Made by a program: the position numbers and the translations under genes. 7,942 nucleotides of DNA from the NCBI GenBank assembly GCA_009712615.1, contig WASR01000043.1, forward strand, positions 1 to 7,942. The letters run 5' to 3'. Under the pieces are notes generated by a model that was given only the letters and a program-made list of their open reading frames with translations, ran no database searches and was not told where the DNA came from. Position 1 is the first letter of the stretch, and each line of letters begins with the position of its first letter. Shown here one piece after another: positions 4,279 through 7,942 of this stretch. The stretch comes from Methanobacterium sp. (GTDB lineage Archaea; Methanobacteriota; Methanobacteria; Methanobacteriales; Methanobacteriaceae).

Positions 4279-4289
4279 CAGGAGGCCTT

Positions 4290-4991
4290 ATGTCTCTCAT
4301 TATCACGGTGGCCAATGAAAAGGGCGGTGTCGGCAAGACCACCACGGCCGTCGAGCTCGCATTGCAGGCAATCGCCGGTGGGCACAAGGCCTGCATCGTC
4401 GATACCGACCACCAGCAAAGTTGCGTCAAATTCAAGATGCGCCGCGAGCAGTTGGCCGGCGATGTGGCCAAACTGAAGGTCCTTCCCCTTGTCGGGAAAA
4501 GTGTCGGTCTGCAGATCCGCGAATTGGCGGGCGATTTTGATGTTCTGGTGGTCGACGCCGGCGGCCGCGACAGCCAGGAAATGCGGCTGGCCATGTTGAC
4601 GAGTCACCTGGTGGTGATTCCCACTTCGGCAAAGAGCCTCGAGACGGACGGCCTCAATAAGATGGCATCCCTGATCAACGAGGTGCGGCTGCAAAACCCC
4701 GCCCTGGCGGCCGTCATCCTTCCCACCCGCCTCGGCGCCTCCTCACACAGTGCCGATCGGCAAATCATCATCGATGAATGCAGGCGGCCGATCGATCCCG
4801 ACCACCCTGCCGGCGGCACTATCGCCGATGTGGTGCCCACAGTGCTGATGGCCCACACAGTGTGGCGGAACGCTTTCGACAGAGCCTATACATGGGGAAA
4901 AAGCGTCCTGGAAATGGATCCTCGCGACCCGAAAGCGGTCAGCGAGGTTCTCGGCATCTATCGCGAGGTCATGGAGGCCGCCAATGGCTAA
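4290..4991 (+). CDS. parA: ParA-family partition ATPase (233 aa)
   Basis: A deviant Walker A motif EKGGVGKTTTA at residues 10-20 carries the signature Lys11 and the catalytic Lys16. A Walker A'-like VDTDHQQS follows (37-44), where the usual DxDPQ proline is replaced by histidine, and Walker B is VLVVDAGG (85-92). The ATG at 4290 has AGGAGG 4 nt upstream; the frame is open further upstream, but that would run through the palindrome. Size and lack of an N-terminal HTH domain place it with type Ib ParA proteins, which form ATP-dependent dimers on the nucleoid and move plasmid copies apart with a centromere-binding partner. Related ParA-like ATPases also occur on integrative elements. The gene overlaps its downstream partner by 8 bp. 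Confidence 0.9.
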   Translation: MSLIITVANEKGGVGKTTTAVELALQAIAGGHKACIVDTDHQQSCVKFKMRREQLAGDVAKLKVLPLVGKSVGLQIRELAGDFDVLVVDAGGRDSQEMRLAMLTSHLVVIPTSAKSLETDGLNKMASLINEVRLQNPALAAVILPTRLGASSHSADRQIIIDECRRPIDPDHPAGGTIADVVPTVLMAHTVWRNAFDRAYTWGKSVLEMDPRDPKAVSEVLGIYREVMEAANG

Positions 4992-5388
4992 ACGGCCATC
5001 CTTCAACCCGGGCGCCCGCGCGACACCGGCGATCGGCCGACCTCTGCCCGATGTCGATGTCAATCCCGACACCAACCCCGCGACGGCCGCCTTTGCCGCC
5101 GGCGCCGCAGTGAAAACGGAGCCCATGGGGCACTCGGGTATATCAGAGCCCCTAAAGCCCTCAAAACCTCCAATACCCCAATTGGAAAAGCCGCGTTTTT
5201 CCTTGCTGACCTCTGACGTGGCTCTGATCGACGGCCTGGCATCGGAATTCCGGCGGGCCACGGGACAGGAGGTCACACCCAGCCGCGTGGTGCGAGCCGC
5301 CCTGCGGCAATTTGCCGATCATCCGGACCGCCTGGCGCTGATTGCCGCGGTAGAGGAATTGAAGCCCGGGCGGAAGCCCCGGGTGTAA
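4984..5388 (+). CDS. Putative centromere-binding partner of ParA, RHH type (134 aa)
   Basis: The ATG lies inside the end of parA (ATGGCTAA), the overlap typical of co-translated partition pairs. Residues 1-68 are rich in Pro, Ala and Gly and look disordered, starting with a basic patch (MAKRPSF). The C-terminal part has a strand (RFSLLTSD, 71-78), helix (VALIDGLASEFRRATG, 79-94), then TPSRVVRAALRQFAD (98-112), the ribbon-helix-helix order of CopG/ParG-like DNA-binding proteins. In ParG and Omega the flexible N-terminus stimulates the ATPase, which may be the role of the long tail here. The 42-bp palindrome before parA is its likely target. It is not a ParB of the large HTH type. Confidence 0.75.
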   Translation: MAKRPSFNPGARATPAIGRPLPDVDVNPDTNPATAAFAAGAAVKTEPMGHSGISEPLKPSKPPIPQLEKPRFSLLTSDVALIDGLASEFRRATGQEVTPSRVVRAALRQFADHPDRLALIAAVEELKPGRKPRV

Positions 5389-5623
5389 CGGAGCGCGCGA
5401 GGGAGGCCCGCGGGACAAGATGGCCGCTCACGGCCGTCGCGCCCGCCCTTTGTGCGCGCCAGGGGCCAACGGCCCCTTAGCCGCCGAATGAACAGTTCGG
5501 CGAAGCCGGCCTCCCGCCCCGCGGGGGGGCCGACGAGACTCAAACCGGCCAATGGCCGCATTTTCCCCCTTGCCCGGCGCGGTCAATGCGGGTAGTGCCT
5601 TGCGCTCGCTATGGAGATCCTCA
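5389..5623. other. GC-rich hairpin-dense intergenic region
   Basis: No convincing gene lies in these 235 bases. Inverted repeats follow one another: GGCCG/CGGCC (5422-5435), GGGGCC/GGCCCC (5462-5476), CGCCGAA/TTCGGCG (5482-5502), and CCCCGCGGGG (5517-5526) next to a G7 run. None is followed by a T-tract, so they are not standard terminators, although the 5462-5476 stem could act as a weak one after the partition operon. The position directly upstream of a large serine recombinase is where such genes usually keep their attachment site, and an origin of transfer or replication would look similar. I cannot assign it. Confidence 0.4.
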
Positions 5624-7273
5624 ATGCTCGTTGCGCTTTACGCGCGTCATTCAACCGATAAACAGTCAAAATCGACCTGGGACCAGATCACGCGGCTGCG
5701 CGAGCACTGTGAGCGACAGGGCTATACGGTTGTTGAGGCGTTCATCGACGAAGCGAAATCGGGCGCCGATATGCGCAATCGGCGCGGCATTAGGCGGCTG
5801 CTGGATCGCGCCCAGGAAAATATCTTCTCTTGCGTGATCTGCGAAGACCTGTCCAGATTGAGCCGGGACCAAGGTGATATCGCCTGGATTTACAAGCGGC
5901 TTTCCTATGTTCACATCTCGATCGAGACGTTGTCCGAGGGAGTGGTCAATGAGTTGCACATCGGGCTTAAGGGCACGATGAACGCGCTCTATCTCAAGGA
6001 CCTGGCCGACAAGACCCAGCGGGGCGTGGGCGCGGCGGTGCGTAAAGGCGGTCTCCCCGGCGGACGCCTGTACGGCTACGACGTCGCGCGCCGATTCAAC
6101 GAGGACGGTGAGCCGGTCCGGGGCCTGCGCACGATCAACGAGGCCGAGGCGGCGATTGTTCGGCAAATCTTTGCCGATTACGCCGCCGGCGTGTCCCTGA
6201 AGGCGATCTGCACGCGCCTCGATGCTCTGGCCATTGATGCCCCGAAAGGGGGCAAATGGGCGCCGACCACACTGGTCGGCACGGCGTCGCGCAGGACCGG
6301 GCTCCTCCGTCAGACGCTCTATAAGGGCGTCATCACGTTCAACCGAATGGCGTACCGCAAGCATCCCGAAACCGGAAAGCGTCTGTCTGTGGTGCGGCCC
6401 GAGGACGAATGGCTGTCAGTTCCGGCGCCGGAGTTGGCCATCGTCGAACCGGCCCTGTTCGACCGGGTGCAGACCCTGCTCGAAGAGCGGTCGAGCCTCA
6501 AGAAACTGCGGACCATCACCAACAGGGTTTTGACACCGACGGAAAAGGCGGAGCGCGCGGCGAAACGTCAGGCTGCCTGGCGCGCCAAACAGATGATGCC
6601 GCGCAAAAACATTCATACTGTGGTCGGCGGCCGCCTGTGGTGCGGCATTCACGGCGAGAAGATCCTGCAGGCCTATAACTCGCCGTTGCACGGTCCGATC
6701 TGGACCTGTTCCCATAAGGACTGTCCCAACAGGAACCTGAAGCTCCGGGAGCTGCCGTTACCGCTCACCATTGCGGCTCTCGGCGAGATCGGCGAGGCAA
6801 CATTGGACGTCTACCTGGCCCGTCCTGACGTCGTTGCCGAACGAGCCCGGTTGCAGATGGAGATCGACGGCTTGCGGCCGCGTCTGGAAGGACTTCGGGC
6901 CGAGCTGGCGAACGTGATCACCGCCCTCGGCCGCCAGGCGAAAACACAGGAACTGCGGGACTACTTCACGGCCCGATCGATGGAGATCCGCCGCGTCAAG
7001 CTGGACGTCGATCTGCTGGAGGGGAGGTTGGCCCGGCTGACAGGGCCGGTTGCCGCCGAAGCGCTCTCCCCGTTCCGCTACATGGTTGGCCGGCTGCGGG
7101 CGGATCCGACGGACAAGGTGGCGTCCGACGCACTGCGACCCGTGATCAAGCGGATCATCCTGAACGCGCCCTGGACCGAGAATGACCAGCAATGGCGCTA
7201 CAACGTCCGCCTGGAACTCGACCACGAGAAGTTGCTCAAGATGACGATTCCTGAAGGTCTGAAGGACCTGTGA
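5624..7273 (+). CDS. Large serine recombinase / site-specific integrase (549 aa)
   Basis: The start at 5624 has GGAG 7 nt upstream and puts the catalytic motif at the usual place: YARHSTDKQS with Arg8 and nucleophile Ser10. The resolvase domain (about 1-145) includes the arginine motif EDLSRLSRD (74-82, Arg78 and Arg81). The recombinase domain follows (about 150-295), then a basic linker with KAERAAKRQAAWRAKQ. A zinc-ribbon-like region (338-368) has Cys340, Cys362 and Cys367, with His343 where a fourth Cys might be expected. A coiled-coil stretch (405-470, with QMEIDGLRPRLEGLRAEL) and a C-terminal domain complete it. Such enzymes integrate and excise phages, integrative elements and cassettes through a covalent 5'-phosphoserine intermediate. 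An in-frame ATG at 5552 has no ribosome-binding site. Its att sites are not identified; the hairpin-rich region upstream is a candidate. Confidence 0.92.
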   Translation: MLVALYARHSTDKQSKSTWDQITRLREHCERQGYTVVEAFIDEAKSGADMRNRRGIRRLLDRAQENIFSCVICEDLSRLSRDQGDIAWIYKRLSYVHISIETLSEGVVNELHIGLKGTMNALYLKDLADKTQRGVGAAVRKGGLPGGRLYGYDVARRFNEDGEPVRGLRTINEAEAAIVRQIFADYAAGVSLKAICTRLDALAIDAPKGGKWAPTTLVGTASRRTGLLRQTLYKGVITFNRMAYRKHPETGKRLSVVRPEDEWLSVPAPELAIVEPALFDRVQTLLEERSSLKKLRTITNRVLTPTEKAERAAKRQAAWRAKQMMPRKNIHTVVGGRLWCGIHGEKILQAYNSPLHGPIWTCSHKDCPNRNLKLRELPLPLTIAALGEIGEATLDVYLARPDVVAERARLQMEIDGLRPRLEGLRAELANVITALGRQAKTQELRDYFTARSMEIRRVKLDVDLLEGRLARLTGPVAAEALSPFRYMVGRLRADPTDKVASDALRPVIKRIILNAPWTENDQQWRYNVRLELDHEKLLKMTIPEGLKDL

Positions 7274-7281
7274 TATCGGCG

Positions 7282-7896
7282 TCATGATCCGGATGTCTTC
7301 CTGGTCGGGGGCAGCGCGCGGGCGTCCGGAGCGCCAAATCGTCGGATAGTCTCCGCGTCCTCCATGGAGACCGCACCGGGCCGGGCCGGAATCTCGCCAC
7401 CAAGCGCATGGCTCTGATCTGACGCAATGCCGTCATCAAAAACGGCGGTGATATACCGCCTCATCCGGCACGGCTCCCCCCCTTGGAAACAAAGGGGGTG
7501 CTCGCCGGGCTCCTCATCCTTGATATCAGACCAGCGCGTTTGAAGCGCCCTGCCGATGACCGGACCGACCACGCTATCCGCTGCCCAGGTTTCAAGCACG
7601 ACCGCCGGAATCGGCGTCCTCAGCACAGCGTCATAGGTTTGGAAGGCCGTATCCGACAGAAAGCGCCGCACCGTCGCGTCGCGGATATTGGCGATATTCA
7701 TGGTCCGGATGCCATATGGAAGGTCGCGCCTGCAGAACAGGCGTTTCCACCACGGGAGCGCCGAACGAAAGGCGCGAAACGCCTCATGTTCCTGGCTATC
7801 GAGCCAGCACATCGCCTCCACCGGTGTTTTGTCGATCAGTGTTTCACGCCAGAGTTCGTGATAGCGGGACAGCAGCGTGTGCAGGTCAGCGGACAT
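7282..7896 (-). CDS. Hypothetical protein (204 aa), convergent with recombinase
   Basis: The ATG at 7896-7894 is preceded at 8 nt by AAGGAGG, the strongest ribosome-binding site in the window. The first half is helical and aromatic-rich (MSADLHTLLSRYHELWRE, then ALPWWKRLFCRR near residues 47-57). A middle segment includes VLRTPIPAVVLETWAADSVV (91-110) and CFQGGEPCRMRRYITAVFDD (136-155). The last 45 residues are Gly/Pro/Arg-rich and probably disordered. There is no signal peptide or clear membrane helix. I recognise no family. Its stop is 8 bp from the recombinase stop with no obvious terminator between. It belongs to a leftward transcription unit whose upstream part lies beyond the window. 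Confidence 0.75.
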   Translation of the reverse strand: MSADLHTLLSRYHELWRETLIDKTPVEAMCWLDSQEHEAFRAFRSALPWWKRLFCRRDLPYGIRTMNIANIRDATVRRFLSDTAFQTYDAVLRTPIPAVVLETWAADSVVGPVIGRALQTRWSDIKDEEPGEHPLCFQGGEPCRMRRYITAVFDDGIASDQSHALGGEIPARPGAVSMEDAETIRRFGAPDARALPPTRKTSGS

Positions 7897-7942
7897 CGCG
7901 ACATCCTCCTTACGGCCACAAGTCAGTGCCGGACCGGGGCCG

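Noticed and set aside
4071..4289. N-terminal extension of ParA to the ATG at 4071
   Set aside because: It would overlap the preceding gene and translate through the promoter and palindrome; the ATG at 4290 has AGGAGG and places Walker A at the normal position.
4743..5276. Minus-strand frame of 177 codons across parA and its partner
   Set aside because: The plus strand carries an unmistakable ParA and a coupled partner; high GC content keeps the antisense frame open.
5666..6364. Minus-strand frame of 232 codons inside the recombinase gene
   Set aside because: It is antisense to the catalytic domain of the serine recombinase; long antisense frames are common in GC-rich genes.
7444..7460. Palindrome GGCGGT/ACCGCC as an operator
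   Set aside because: It is a single copy within a coding region with 6-bp arms, which is expected by chance in GC-rich DNA.
7478..7498. Hairpin CCCCCTT/AAGGGGG as a terminator
   Set aside because: It lies inside the 204-aa gene, has no T-tract on either strand, and its bases encode ordinary codons.

Overview
This window looks like a plasmid or integrative-element backbone from a GC-rich alphaproteobacterium. The lineage is inferred from codon use, base composition and the style of the ParA/RHH and large-recombinase genes; nothing in the window fixes a genus. I see no rRNA, tRNA, CRISPR array, transposase or replication initiator. Much of the gene content is small and of unknown function, as expected of accessory DNA.

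Left part (1-1880). Three small minus-strand genes of unknown function (116 aa, 55 aa and a TTG-started gene cut by the window edge) run leftward as a tight operon. A 130-bp AT-rich intergenic region with a probable leftward promoter and several repeated motifs separates them from a rightward operon. That operon encodes a 67-aa helix-turn-helix regulator, a 27-aa single-helix membrane peptide, a TTG-started 60-aa membrane protein, and a 77-aa protein with a Sm/Hfq-like pattern that may also be made with an N-terminal membrane helix. Converging on it from the right is an 80-aa DNA-binding-type protein gene. Three exact copies and one near-copy of a 13-bp palindrome (GTTAC-NNN-GTAAC) lie in and around that gene.

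Middle part (2020-4145). A short RHH-like gene, possibly frameshifted in a G-run, precedes an AT-rich gene for a 268-aa protein with two N-terminal membrane helices and a strand-rich soluble domain. Its layout resembles two-helix/beta-barrel membrane effectors of anti-phage systems. Next come an exported phospholipase-D-superfamily nuclease of the Nuc type, with a perfect HKD motif, and a closely coupled 114-aa protein of unknown function.

Right part (4145-7942). A parA gene (Walker-type ATPase without an N-terminal HTH domain) overlaps by 8 bp a gene for a partner with a disordered N-terminus and a ribbon-helix-helix C-terminus. Together they form a type Ib-like partition operon. Its promoter is covered by a 42-bp, nearly perfect palindrome built from four ATTAGG units, a good candidate for operator and/or centromere. 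A 235-bp stretch rich in GC hairpins then leads into a large serine recombinase (549 aa, catalytic Ser10), which probably mediates integration or excision of the element. A convergent minus-strand gene of unknown function (204 aa) ends 8 bp from the recombinase stop.

Taken together, the window holds maintenance functions (partition, site-specific recombination) on the right and regulatory and possible defence or competition cargo on the left. The most promising leads are the two-helix effector-like protein, the four-gene micro-operon with the Sm-like protein, the dispersed GTTAC palindromes, and the parA palindrome.
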